Assembly (NCBI RefSeq): GCF_030407435.1
Contig: NZ_JASDDK010000008.1
Location: forward strand, 16,739-80,738
Origin: Winogradskyella bathintestinalis
Lineage (GTDB): Bacteria; Bacteroidota; Bacteroidia; Flavobacteriales; Flavobacteriaceae
Direction: 5' to 3'
Length of the DNA stretch: 64,000 nt
This document shows positions 39,046-47,961 of this stretch, one piece after another. Position 1 is the stretch's first letter; each line of letters starts with the position of its first letter. Under the pieces are notes generated by a model, which made no database searches, was not told the origin of the DNA, and saw only the letters and a list, made by a program, of their open reading frames with translations. A program made the translations under genes and the position numbers.

Positions 39046-39148
39046 TTATATACGATTGTTTAGTATTAATTTCGTAATTTTCAGATGTTTTAAACATGAG
39101 GAAAAAATTCTAAAGATTCTATAAAATTAGATTTTTTTTTTAAGAATT

Positions 39149-39157
39149 TTGTTCACA
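39149..39157 (+). promoter_or_regulatory. DnaA-box-like 9-mer upstream of dnaA (TTGTTCACA)
   Basis: TTGTTCACA matches the E. coli-type TTATnCACA box at eight of nine positions and lies 87 bp before the dnaA ATG. A single site could serve DnaA autoregulation. No cluster of boxes is seen here, so it is not called an origin. Confidence 0.3.
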
Positions 39158-39243
39158 TATTTGTCCTGTTGAAAACTACAAGAGAATCCTATTTCTCTTT
39201 TTTTTTGCTAATCAAACTAACAACAAAAAATTTAACTTAACGA

Positions 39244-40671
39244 ATGGAGATCACAGCGCAATCTGTATGGAGTAATTGTCTCGCTTTTATAAAAGATAAT
39301 ATACAACCGCAAGCCTATAAAACTTGGTTTGAACCTATAGATGCTGTTAAGCTTTCTGGTAATGCGTTGAGTATTCAAGTGCCTAGTAAATTTTTCTACG
39401 AGTGGCTAGAAGAGCATTATGTTAAAATCTTAAAAGTCTCACTGACAAAAGAATTAGGTGAAGATGCCAAATTGGTGTACGTTATTAAAATGGAAAACAC
39501 TTATGGTAACAAGCAACCTTTTACAGAAAAAATTCCGAGTTCAAATCGATCTGCTGTAAAATCGCAAGATGTGGACGTTCCTTTTAACAACAAGAGTCCT
39601 GAACTTAGAAATCCGTTCATAATTCCTGGAATTAGAAATGTAAAAATTGAATCGCAACTTAATCCAAGTTATAGTTTCGAAAATTTCTTAGAAGGAGATT
39701 CTAACCGGTTAGCTAGAAATGCAGGAATTGCTGTAGCTAACAAACCTGGTGGAACCTCTTTTAATCCGTTATTAATATTTGGAGGTGTTGGTTTAGGGAA
39801 AACACATTTAGCACATGCCATTGGTGTTGATATTAAGGATAAATATCCTGAAAAAACAGTCTTATATATTTCTGCTGAAAAATTCACTCAACAATATATA
39901 GATTCTGTAAAAAAGAATAATAGAAACGATTTTATTCACTTCTATCAAATTATAGATGTGCTTATTATAGATGATGTACAGTTCTTATCTGGCAAAACAG
40001 GTACTCAAGATGTATTCTTTCATATATTTAACCACCTACATCAAAACGGAAAGCAAGTTATTTTAACAAGTGATAAAGCCCCTGTAGATATGCAAGATAT
40101 TGAACAGCGCTTATTATCGCGTTTTAAATGGGGACTTTCTGCCGAACTGCAAACGCCAGATTTTGAAACAAGAGTTTCTATTCTGAAAAACAAGTTATAC
40201 AGAGATGGTGTTGAGATGCCTGAGGATATTATTGACTATGTAGCCAAACATATTAAAACTAATGTTAGAGAGTTAGAAGGTGCTATTATATCATTAATTG
40301 CGCAATCATCTTTCAACAAAAAAGAAATTACTATTAATCTTGCAAAAGATATCGTTGAGAAATTTGTTAAGAATACAAAGCGCGAAGTTTCTATCGATTA
40401 TATACAAAAAGTGGTTTCAGATTATTTTCAAATGGATGTGAATACACTTCAATCCAAAACAAGAAAACGCCATATTGTTCAAGCGCGTCAGTTAGCCATG
40501 TTTTTTGCAAAGAAATATACTAAAGCATCTTTGGCAAGTATTGGTTCTCAAATTGGGCAACGTGACCATGCCACTGTACTACATGCTTGTAAAACTGTAG
40601 ACAACTTATCTTCAACTGATAAGCAATTTAGAAAATACGTAGAAGACTTATCTAAAAAGTTAGCGCTTTAA
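39244..40671 (+). CDS. dnaA: Chromosomal replication initiator protein DnaA
   Basis: Binds origin DNA boxes and opens the duplex for replication. The 475-residue protein has an N-terminal interaction domain (about 1-85), a linker, the AAA+ core with Walker A GGVGLGKTH and Walker B VLIIDDVQFL, the sensor II region (VRELEGAI), and the C-terminal DNA-binding domain with GQRDHATVLHACKT. The ATG at 39244 gives the family N terminus MEITAQSVWSNCL. A low-molecular-weight phosphatase gene follows 6 bp later. Confidence 0.97.
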   Translation: MEITAQSVWSNCLAFIKDNIQPQAYKTWFEPIDAVKLSGNALSIQVPSKFFYEWLEEHYVKILKVSLTKELGEDAKLVYVIKMENTYGNKQPFTEKIPSSNRSAVKSQDVDVPFNNKSPELRNPFIIPGIRNVKIESQLNPSYSFENFLEGDSNRLARNAGIAVANKPGGTSFNPLLIFGGVGLGKTHLAHAIGVDIKDKYPEKTVLYISAEKFTQQYIDSVKKNNRNDFIHFYQIIDVLIIDDVQFLSGKTGTQDVFFHIFNHLHQNGKQVILTSDKAPVDMQDIEQRLLSRFKWGLSAELQTPDFETRVSILKNKLYRDGVEMPEDIIDYVAKHIKTNVRELEGAIISLIAQSSFNKKEITINLAKDIVEKFVKNTKREVSIDYIQKVVSDYFQMDVNTLQSKTRKRHIVQARQLAMFFAKKYTKASLASIGSQIGQRDHATVLHACKTVDNLSSTDKQFRKYVEDLSKKLAL

Positions 40672-40677
40672 TTCACG

Positions 40678-41133
40678 ATGACTAATATATTAATGGTATG
40701 TTTAGGGAACATTTGTCGTTCACCTTTAGCACAGGCTGTATTACAGTCTCAACTACCTGAAGACTCTTTTTATGTGGATTCAGCAGGTACGGGAGCCTAT
40801 CATATTGGTAATCCACCTGATAAACGTTCTATTGCCATTGCCCAAAAGCATGGATTAGATATCAGTACGCAATCTGCAAGACAATTCAAGGTGTCAGATT
40901 TTGATTCTTTTGATTATATATTCGTAATGGACCAATCTAACTATAACGATATTATTGCCTTAGCTAGAAATGACAATGATATAAGTAAAGTGCAATTATT
41001 CTTAAAGCCAAATGTTTCAATTAAAAATAAAAATTTGCCAGATCCGTACCATGGTAATCAAAGCGATTTTGAGAATGTATACCACCTTATTAATGAAACT
41101 TGCCACACATTAAAACAGATGCTAAACCCATAA
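40678..41133 (+). CDS. Low molecular weight protein-tyrosine phosphatase
   Basis: A 151-residue phosphatase. The P-loop CxxxxxR is CLGNICR (Cys8 nucleophile, Arg14), and the general acid is Asp122 in PDPYHG. It removes phosphate from protein tyrosines or acts on related small substrates. Located 6 bp after dnaA, an adjacency common in this family of bacteria. No membrane or signal segment. Confidence 0.93.
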   Translation: MTNILMVCLGNICRSPLAQAVLQSQLPEDSFYVDSAGTGAYHIGNPPDKRSIAIAQKHGLDISTQSARQFKVSDFDSFDYIFVMDQSNYNDIIALARNDNDISKVQLFLKPNVSIKNKNLPDPYHGNQSDFENVYHLINETCHTLKQMLNP

Positions 41134-41204
41134 AGATCAGCGCAAAACATAAAAATAATCATCTTTTTTTCGTAAATTAGTGCTTAATCCATAAACAAAT
41201 TAAG

Positions 41205-42623
41205 ATGAAAACTTTAAAAACTTTACTTGCCCTCATATTCTTAGTTGTTTCTTTTTCCGATGCTCAAAACATAGAATTAGAACTTTTTGCCACTAATTTA
41301 AACAATCCTGTAAGTTTGAAACATGCAGACGGCAATATGCTTTATGTTGTAGAACGACCAGGCTATATACAAGCCGTTAATGTTGATGGCAACGTGCAAA
41401 GTGCTCCATTTCTAGATATTGAAGATCGCGTAAGCGATTCTGGAAATGAAAGAGGCCTATTGGGTTTAGCTTTTCATCCTGATTATATTAATAATGGATA
41501 TTTTTATGTAAATTACATCAACAACTCCGAAAATACTGTGATTTCTCGCTTCACAAGAGACAGTGATAACCCAATGATAGCAGATGCTACTTCTGAATTT
41601 ATAATTTTAACCTTTGATCAACCCGGTTCTAATCACAATGGCGGCGATATGGCCTTTGGTTCTGATGGTTATTTATATATTTCATCTGGCGATGGCGGTG
41701 GTGGCGGAGATCCGTCTAATAATGCACAGGACCTTTCAAGTTTATTAGGTAAGATTTTACGTATAGACATAGATACAACAACATCTAATCAAAATTACAG
41801 TATTCCTTCTGATAACCCGTTTGCAAATGATTCTCAAGCAAGCCCAGAGGTTTTTGCTTATGGATTAAGAAATCCATGGAAATTTTCTTTCGATCGCCAA
41901 AACGGTGATTTGTGGATTGCAGATGTAGGTGAATCTGAGTATGAAGAAATCAACATGGTCACCGCTACCGAGGCTGCTAGCGGAATTAATTTTGGCTGGA
42001 GATGTTATGAAGGAAATATGGCTTTCAATACTGACGGATGCGCCGATCCAAGCGCTTTTACTTATCCTATAGATGGTTATAATCATGAAGATGGTGAACC
42101 TAAGTGCTCAATAACTGGAGGGTATCGGTATAGAGGTACTGAAAACCCTAACTTTAACGGTTGGTATTTTTTTGCTGATTTTTGCAGTCAAGAAATTGGG
42201 TATTTAATCTATGATGACGTTAATATGTCTTGGAATAAAACCTTGGAGCAGTTTTCAGGTCAATGGACCTCTTTTGGTGAAAATCCAAAAGGAGAACTAT
42301 TTATTTCAGATATATCTTCTGGTAATATTTATCGACTAACAGACGCTACATTAAGTGTAGACCGTAATTTACGAACCGCTATTTCTGCTTATCCTATTCC
42401 TACAACTAATATTTTAAACATTAATTTTGGTACTACAAATCAAATGCATGATGCATCAAAAATAGCCATTTACAATTTACAAGGAAAAGAAGTAAAAACA
42501 ATAGCTCGTAATTCAGAATCAATTCAAGAAATCAATACATCTCAGCTTTCAAAAGGTATGTATATTTTAAAAATTAATACTGAAGATGGGGCAGATTATA
42601 TTCAAAAACTGGTTAAATATTAA
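41205..42623 (+). CDS. Secreted PQQ-dependent sugar dehydrogenase-like protein with T9SS sorting domain
   Basis: A 472-residue exported protein: signal peptide about 1-21 (ending SDAQ), then a six-bladed glucose/sorbosone dehydrogenase beta-propeller. Recognised from LKHADGNMLYVVERPGYI, ERGLLGLAFHPDY, NHNGGDMAFG and RNPWKFSFD. The last ~75 residues (from AYPIPTTNIL) form a type A sorting domain. The family oxidises aldoses using pyrroloquinoline quinone; no PQQ synthesis genes lie here. The ending overlaps the next ATG by one base (TAATG). Confidence 0.88.
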   Translation: MKTLKTLLALIFLVVSFSDAQNIELELFATNLNNPVSLKHADGNMLYVVERPGYIQAVNVDGNVQSAPFLDIEDRVSDSGNERGLLGLAFHPDYINNGYFYVNYINNSENTVISRFTRDSDNPMIADATSEFIILTFDQPGSNHNGGDMAFGSDGYLYISSGDGGGGGDPSNNAQDLSSLLGKILRIDIDTTTSNQNYSIPSDNPFANDSQASPEVFAYGLRNPWKFSFDRQNGDLWIADVGESEYEEINMVTATEAASGINFGWRCYEGNMAFNTDGCADPSAFTYPIDGYNHEDGEPKCSITGGYRYRGTENPNFNGWYFFADFCSQEIGYLIYDDVNMSWNKTLEQFSGQWTSFGENPKGELFISDISSGNIYRLTDATLSVDRNLRTAISAYPIPTTNILNINFGTTNQMHDASKIAIYNLQGKEVKTIARNSESIQEINTSQLSKGMYILKINTEDGADYIQKLVKY

Positions 42624-43339
42624 TGAATAATACAAAAGGGAAACTATACCTCATTCCAACGCGATTGGGCGATAATCCACCACTAGAAGTTTTACCAATT
42701 TCAATTAAAAAAATTATTGAAGACTTAGATTATTACATCGTTGAAAATGAAAAAACAGCGCGACGATTCATAAAACGAATATCAACAGGAAAATCACAAC
42801 CCTCTTTAAAGCTTCAGGTTTTAAATAAATACACCACCGAAGCCGAACGTAATACATTTTTAAATGTCTGTTCTGAAGGAATTTCTATTGGCCTTTTGTC
42901 TGAAGCTGGTTGTCCCGCAATTGCAGATCCTGGTGCCGACATTGTAAGTTTAGCGCATCAAATGGATATTAAAGTTGTGCCGTTGGTTGGGCCATCTTCC
43001 ATTCTTCTCGCCTTAATGGGCTCTGGAATGAATGGTCAAAGTTTCACTTTTAATGGTTATTTACCAATAGACAAAAGTGAGCGTAAATCGAAATTAAAAA
43101 GCTTAGAACGTTTGTCTTCTGAACACAATCAAGCACAAATTTTTATTGAGACTCCCTATCGAAACATGAAAATGCTAGACGATTTAACTAATACATTACA
43201 CCCAAATACTAGAATATGTGTGGCTTGCGATTTAACCTTACCAACAGAATTTATTAAAACAAAAATCGCAAAAGATTGGACACATAATAAAGAAGATCTC
43301 CACAAAAGACCCGCTATATTTATTATCCAAAAAGATTGA
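42623..43339 (+). CDS. RsmI-like tetrapyrrole-methylase-fold SAM methyltransferase
   Basis: A 238-residue methyltransferase related to RsmI, which 2'-O-methylates C1402 of 16S rRNA. It has the SAM-binding motif LLSEAGCPAIADPG and VPLVGPSSILLALMGSG, and the family's C-terminal FIETPYRN segment. It is shorter than classical RsmI (about 285) and lacks the usual N-terminal GDIPLY-like stretch, so it may be a specialised subfamily found in Bacteroidota. The start overlaps the sugar dehydrogenase stop, and a strong terminator follows. Confidence 0.85.
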   Translation: MNNTKGKLYLIPTRLGDNPPLEVLPISIKKIIEDLDYYIVENEKTARRFIKRISTGKSQPSLKLQVLNKYTTEAERNTFLNVCSEGISIGLLSEAGCPAIADPGADIVSLAHQMDIKVVPLVGPSSILLALMGSGMNGQSFTFNGYLPIDKSERKSKLKSLERLSSEHNQAQIFIETPYRNMKMLDDLTNTLHPNTRICVACDLTLPTEFIKTKIAKDWTHNKEDLHKRPAIFIIQKD

Positions 43340-43687
43340 TTATAAGTTATTATTTGGAAGAAAGATGATAAACCGAAGATTAAAGTTTCAATACTTTAAT
43401 CTTCGGTTTTATAGTATATTGACATTAGTGATTGCAAGTTTAAACATAATTCTACAGAGAGAATTTGTGAATTCATATATAACCTATGCTAAACCATAAA
43501 AATTCAGAGAAAATATAACCTGAGAAAAAACTTCGAACAATTACCTAATTATTAGAATACCTAAACCACACAGTCATTAAGATTAAGCATAATAGAATTT
43601 AGATACTACACCTTATAACTGTGATTTTTTTACTAAACTATATTCACTGATCAATGATTCGTAAAAATTGCTTAACACCTACTGGAA
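43340..43687. other. Non-coding stretch between the RsmI-like gene and a convergent gene
   Basis: Apart from the terminator at 43370-43409, nothing recognisable: no open frame above about 30 codons, no tRNA-like fold and no strong repeat was seen by eye. Confidence 0.5.
43370..43409 (+). terminator. Strong intrinsic terminator of the RsmI-like gene
   Basis: Perfect 17-bp arms (AAACCGAAGATTAAAGT and its complement at 43393-43409) around a 6-base loop, followed by TTTTATAG. It ends the dnaA-phosphatase-sugar dehydrogenase-methylase direction. Confidence 0.9.
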
Positions 43688-44344
43688 TTATAGAGTTACC
43701 CGAGCCTTCTTATCTGGCGTTATTGTAGACGTATCATATCCCGAAAACTTTTTCATGTAATATTTTACGGAAGAACCATAGGCATCCGAAAGATTATTAG
43801 TCCCAAAACTGCGTAAAAATTTCTTAACATTACCAGGACCAGCTAAGTGCGCTGCTGCTAAAATACCCGATTCTGTAATTTTTACACCTGCGATTTTTTT
43901 ACCTTCAAAACGTTTAATATCTTTTCTTAATACCCATTTATTACGCTCAGCATTGGCCACAAAAGCCTTTTCTTGTAACTCTGGGTTGTATAAAAATTGG
44001 TTTGGAGTATAAATCCCAATTAATTTTAAGGTTTCAGCTCCAAATTGATACTTTCCTAGATAACCTAAGGTATTAACTGTAAAATAATTTCCACGAGATT
44101 CTTTAAATGCTAAAGCCTCCTTAAAACCTTCAAAAGATTTTCCGAGATGTGGAGTAAATAAGCTCTGCTCAATGGTATAATCTTGAGTCATCATAGCGAA
44201 TTCTTCCGATATGTTATAATCAAGTTCTAATCCTTCTGTAGAATATGTCTCTGGATTAAGAGAAGGACTCGGGTACAATGCTAATGCACCGAGCAAACAA
44301 ATTGTAAATGGTATGACAAAATTCTTAACGCTATTTAAACTCAT
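43688..44344 (-). CDS. Lytic-transglycosylase-like cell wall protein
   Basis: A 218-residue exported protein with an N-terminal hydrophobic segment (NFVIPFTICLLGALALY). The domain from about 85 has the lysozyme-like signature: catalytic-type Glu in ALAFKESRGNY, then NTLGYLGKYQFG and a distal AAHLAGPGNVKKFL (transglycosylase-like helix). It probably cleaves peptidoglycan strands. I choose the ATG at 44344. An in-frame ATG at 44437 would add 31 residues but lies upstream of the promoter element 44402-44409. It is followed by 348 bp of non-coding DNA. Confidence 0.78.
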   Translation of the reverse strand: MSLNSVKNFVIPFTICLLGALALYPSPSLNPETYSTEGLELDYNISEEFAMMTQDYTIEQSLFTPHLGKSFEGFKEALAFKESRGNYFTVNTLGYLGKYQFGAETLKLIGIYTPNQFLYNPELQEKAFVANAERNKWVLRKDIKRFEGKKIAGVKITESGILAAAHLAGPGNVKKFLRSFGTNNLSDAYGSSVKYYMKKFSGYDTSTITPDKKARVTL

Positions 44345-44401
44345 AACAGCAAAATTTTTATTGCAGAAAAGTTCTAAAAACTGTTCTACAAAATTCGCGT
44401 G

Positions 44402-44409
44402 CAAATATA
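44402..44409 (-). promoter_or_regulatory. -7 promoter element for the transglycosylase-like gene (TATATTTG)
   Basis: Minus-strand TATATTTG fits TAnnTTTG. A TTG occurs 25 bp upstream, a slightly long spacing. It supports the ATG at 44344. Confidence 0.45.
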
Positions 44410-44461
44410 CGACATATTTATATTTATTGAAAATCAACCGTTTAAGTGTGTAAAAACCACT

Positions 44462-45367
44462 TTAAAAGTAGACACCATGCCATTTTAGTCGTCCATTGTC
44501 ATTCAATTCTAAAGTGGGAAATGGCACCTTAATAACATTAAAGACGTCAAAAATGGTTTTTAGAACGTGAGAATTTGTCTTAACCCGAGTTAAATCGACA
44601 TCTAAGCTTAAGTAATATTGACGTGTTCTATTTTGGTTTAAAAATAAAGGACCATTTGGTTTTCCAGTGAGCATCCCTTCAGCTCCATAACCAATTGCTA
44701 AATTCAACCAATTAGGAATGGCTTCTGTTTTTAGAAAAGAATTGATATTTGCACTTAACCAATAGGTTTGGCCATTATAATCCTTTAGAAATTCTTCTAA
44801 AAAACCATTGCCGAGTTTATTTGGCCGTTGTTCTGCGAAATGAGTTCTATGAAATGAATATTTTAATACGATTCTTTGTTCTTCCCAAAGTAATTCTTGA
44901 CCCACATGTAATCCGGTACCAACTGAATTGGCGGCAATATCTGTCCAAGAAAACCCCCATTCTTCAGAAAAACCATCCATAACTTCAACTGCGGTAAGAA
45001 AACCAAACCCTAAAGTAGAACCATAAAGTATTTGGTCTTTTTTACTTACTCCAGCCCAATTTAAAGTGTTTGCCCCTAAACGCCCTAACTGGTACGATGA
45101 AAACACATGACCCATTTTGTCCATTTGCAACCATTCATTGCTATCATTTAAAGTCTTGAAATTTGACCTAGAATAATCGGCATACCAAAGCTGATTGAGT
45201 CCTAATAATGTAGCGGAAGCAACAGTAGTTTGCGTGAGAACAACCGTATTTCTACGTGATTCGTTTAAAGAATCACTCGGTTTTAAAAATAGATTAAATT
45301 TTGATTGTGAAAATAATGGGCCACTTACCAAAAATAATAATACAATATGGCTTAAACCCCATTTCAC
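44462..45367 (-). CDS. DUF2279 family exported protein
   Basis: A 301-residue protein with signal peptide (MKWGLSHIVLLFLVSGPLFSQ). The conserved core reads DKMGHVFSSYQLGRLG, EVMDGFSEEWGFSWTDIAANSVG, typical of DUF2279 (YfiM-type) envelope proteins with a His/Asp-rich intramembrane-like site. The function is unknown. It starts 3 bp after mltG and is the last gene of the leftward run dapF-GNAT-mltG. Confidence 0.8.
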   Translation of the reverse strand: MKWGLSHIVLLFLVSGPLFSQSKFNLFLKPSDSLNESRRNTVVLTQTTVASATLLGLNQLWYADYSRSNFKTLNDSNEWLQMDKMGHVFSSYQLGRLGANTLNWAGVSKKDQILYGSTLGFGFLTAVEVMDGFSEEWGFSWTDIAANSVGTGLHVGQELLWEEQRIVLKYSFHRTHFAEQRPNKLGNGFLEEFLKDYNGQTYWLSANINSFLKTEAIPNWLNLAIGYGAEGMLTGKPNGPLFLNQNRTRQYYLSLDVDLTRVKTNSHVLKTIFDVFNVIKVPFPTLELNDNGRLKWHGVYF

Positions 45368-45370
45368 CCC

Positions 45371-46414
45371 TTACCTATTTATACCTTGAGATGACAAATA
45401 TTTGTGATATGCTCTCGCATTATTATTATGTTGTCCTAAAGTTTTAGCAAATTTATGGTAACCAATACGCTTCGGATCTGCCGCAAAATATAAATAATTA
45501 TGACTTTCTGGATTTAGAACAGCCTTTATAGCTGATAGATCTGGCATAGCAATTAAGCCAGGAGGCAAGCCTCTATTTTTATAGGTATTATATGGAGAAT
45601 CTATACTTTTATGCACATTTAGAACTCGTCTTATAATAGTGTTTTTATATAATGGTAACTGATATGCCGCAAATTTCAAAGTTGGATCGGCTTGCAAAGG
45701 CATACCAATCCGTAATCTGTTGAGATATACGCCTGCCACCCTTGGTTGCTCATCCGCTTGCTTAGATTCTTCGTGAACTATTGAGGCTAATGTAATGACT
45801 TCATTTGGAGTTAAATTCATTTTTTTAGCTTGGGCGGTTCGGGTGTCTGTCCAAAACCGATTAAACTCTGTTAACATTCTGTCTCTAAACGTTTCTGCAG
45901 AGGTATTCCAGAAAAATTCATAACTATTTGGCAGATACATACCTAAGGCTGTTGCTTTATTGAAACCATTTTTTGATAGAAATGTTTCATCGGTCATTGC
46001 TGTTAATAATTCTAAACTATCAGCTTCAATTTGTGTGCTTATTCTTCCTGCTAAATCTGCTAACGTATGTTGATTGTTAAATGCTATTTTTAAAGGCAGG
46101 TTCTTACTTCTAATGGAATTGATAATATCATTATTATTCATACCATTAGAAATCGCAAATCGACCAGCCTTAATATTCGTGGTATATTGTTTCTGTTTCG
46201 CTAAAGCATCAAACGTATCAATATCATCTAAAAGGGGTTCTAATTGCGCACGCACATCAGAATAATTGGCATTAGTTGGCACATAAATATAAGCCGTTTC
46301 GTTATTAAACGTTGTATTTGAAGCAAACATAGCTCCATATATATAATAGGCAAAAAAGCCAAAAATAACCAAACCAATAAGGGCAATAGCCCAAAGAATT
46401 TTTTTAATGTACAT
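45371..46414 (-). CDS. mltG: Endolytic transglycosylase MltG
   Basis: Cleaves newly made glycan strands and so sets peptidoglycan length. The 347-residue protein has one N-terminal transmembrane helix (about 6-25), a LysM-like region, and the catalytic domain with ASIVHEESKQ (Glu215/Glu216; the latter most likely catalytic), followed by GVYLNRLRIGMPLQADPT. It lies 2 bp after the GNAT gene. DapF upstream supplies the meso-diaminopimelate that this wall uses. Confidence 0.94.
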   Translation of the reverse strand: MYIKKILWAIALIGLVIFGFFAYYIYGAMFASNTTFNNETAYIYVPTNANYSDVRAQLEPLLDDIDTFDALAKQKQYTTNIKAGRFAISNGMNNNDIINSIRSKNLPLKIAFNNQHTLADLAGRISTQIEADSLELLTAMTDETFLSKNGFNKATALGMYLPNSYEFFWNTSAETFRDRMLTEFNRFWTDTRTAQAKKMNLTPNEVITLASIVHEESKQADEQPRVAGVYLNRLRIGMPLQADPTLKFAAYQLPLYKNTIIRRVLNVHKSIDSPYNTYKNRGLPPGLIAMPDLSAIKAVLNPESHNYLYFAADPKRIGYHKFAKTLGQHNNNARAYHKYLSSQGINR

Positions 46415-46416
46415 AG

Positions 46417-46941
46417 TTAATTGTTAATTCGTTGCAATAGATATTCACTGGTAAACATCTTGCCATCAAAACTCCAGTCTTTTTTTAGCCCAATTTTTAT
46501 AAAACCGTTATTTTCAAACAGTTTTAAGCTTGCTGAATTTGCTTCAGAAATATTAGCATAAACTTGATGCAAATGTAGAGTTTGAAAACAATAATCCACT
46601 AATAAATTTAAAGCTTCTTTACCAAGACCTTTATTTCGGTTTTTCACATTTTGAATTAAAATTCCGATACCGGCTCGTTTATTTTTAATATCAAAGTCGA
46701 ACACATCAATTAAACCAATAGTATTGTCTGATGAGTTACATATGGCTAATCGCAATTGTTTAGCCTCAAAAATATCTTGTTGCGCATTTTGAAGATATTG
46801 TTTAATTAAAAATCTAGAATACGGGGTTTGGGTATCGCTTAAATGCCAAAGTTTTGTATCATTTTCAATGCTATGTACAAAATCTAAATCTTCAGGTTCT
46901 AAAGCTCTTAAATATATATGTTTTCCTATTAAGTTTACCAT
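46417..46941 (-). CDS. GNAT family N-acetyltransferase
   Basis: A 174-residue acetyltransferase of the RimJ/RimL-like type: the N terminus LIGKHIYLRALEPEDLDFVHSIEND matches the family opening, and the acetyl-CoA site is VKNRNKGLGKEAL. The SAD-SLKLFENNGFIK ending is standard. The substrate is unknown. It overlaps the dapF stop by 7 bp and lies 2 bp from mltG, a tight operon position that suggests an envelope or amino-sugar link, although this is only inferred. Confidence 0.87.
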   Translation of the reverse strand: MVNLIGKHIYLRALEPEDLDFVHSIENDTKLWHLSDTQTPYSRFLIKQYLQNAQQDIFEAKQLRLAICNSSDNTIGLIDVFDFDIKNKRAGIGILIQNVKNRNKGLGKEALNLLVDYCFQTLHLHQVYANISEANSASLKLFENNGFIKIGLKKDWSFDGKMFTSEYLLQRINN

Positions 46942-47708
46942 TCTATCTCTCCCTTAAAAACTAATTCAGCTGGCCCAATTAACCAAATATCTTTATAACC
47001 GTTATTAATACTATTAAAGGTTACTTTTAGCTCACCTCCTTGAACTTTCAAACTTACAATATTGCTTTTCGTCTTAGCTGTTTTATGCATAGCTAGGGCT
47101 ACAGCGGTCACTCCGGTGCCACAAGACAAGGTTTCGTCTTCTACTCCACGTTCGTAGGTTCTAACTTCAAACTTATCTGTGGCTAATTGTTCAACGAAAT
47201 TAACATTGCTCCCCGTTGCATTATATGGCTTACCGTATCTTATTTTTGCCCCCTTCGTTCTAACTTCAAAATCAGAAATATTAGAAACCATTTCCACATG
47301 ATGTGGTGAACCCGTATCTAAAAACTGATGATTTTCGAACGTTTCAATTTCGGTCACATCTTGCATTTGAAGTTGAACCGTTTCTTTTTCAATTTTTGCT
47401 TTGTGCAAGCCGTCAATAGCTATAAATTCAGTTTCATTTTCAATTAGCCCTAAGAATTTTGCAAAAGCAACAATACATCGTCCACCATTACCGCACATAC
47501 TACTTTCGTTGCCATCTGCGTTATAATAGACCATTTTAAAATCGGTGTTCTCGTCATTTTCTAACAAAATAAAACCGTCCGCACCAATGCCAAAACGTCG
47601 ATGGCATAAACGCTCAATACGTTTGGTATCATTTTTGTTTATAGACTGTAAACGATTATCTACGATTATAAAGTCGTTTCCCGTACCTTGATATTTGTAA
47701 AATGTCAT
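46935..47708 (-). CDS. dapF: Diaminopimelate epimerase
   Basis: Converts LL- to meso-diaminopimelate for lysine and peptidoglycan. The 257-residue protein has the two catalytic cysteines: Cys72 in MCGNGGRC and Cys196 in LSCGTGVTA. Start at the ATG 47708 (MTFYKYQGTGND); an ATG at 47714 would add only two residues. It heads the run dapF-GNAT-mltG-DUF2279. Confidence 0.95.
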   Translation of the reverse strand: MTFYKYQGTGNDFIIVDNRLQSINKNDTKRIERLCHRRFGIGADGFILLENDENTDFKMVYYNADGNESSMCGNGGRCIVAFAKFLGLIENETEFIAIDGLHKAKIEKETVQLQMQDVTEIETFENHQFLDTGSPHHVEMVSNISDFEVRTKGAKIRYGKPYNATGSNVNFVEQLATDKFEVRTYERGVEDETLSCGTGVTAVALAMHKTAKTKSNIVSLKVQGGELKVTFNSINNGYKDIWLIGPAELVFKGEIEW

Positions 47709-47961
47709 AATCATGTGACCTTTTTTATTCTTATATAATTGACACCTGCGGTTTGCAAAACATCTGTCATTGATCTGACGGTGTATTTAATCTCCTGGCG
47801 TTATAATTAAGGCAAATATAAGAATATTAGACTATAAGTTCAGGTGTTAAACACGAGTTAAAGTTGACGTTAAAAAGTCGTTAAATCTAAAATTGAAATC
47901 AATAAATTTCTAATTTTAATCGTTAGTTAAACATGAATTAATAATACTTAAAACTAAAAGC

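Noticed and set aside
39046..39243. Chromosome origin directly upstream of dnaA
   Set aside because: Only one box-like 9-mer (39149-39157) and no repeats were seen; insufficient for an origin call.
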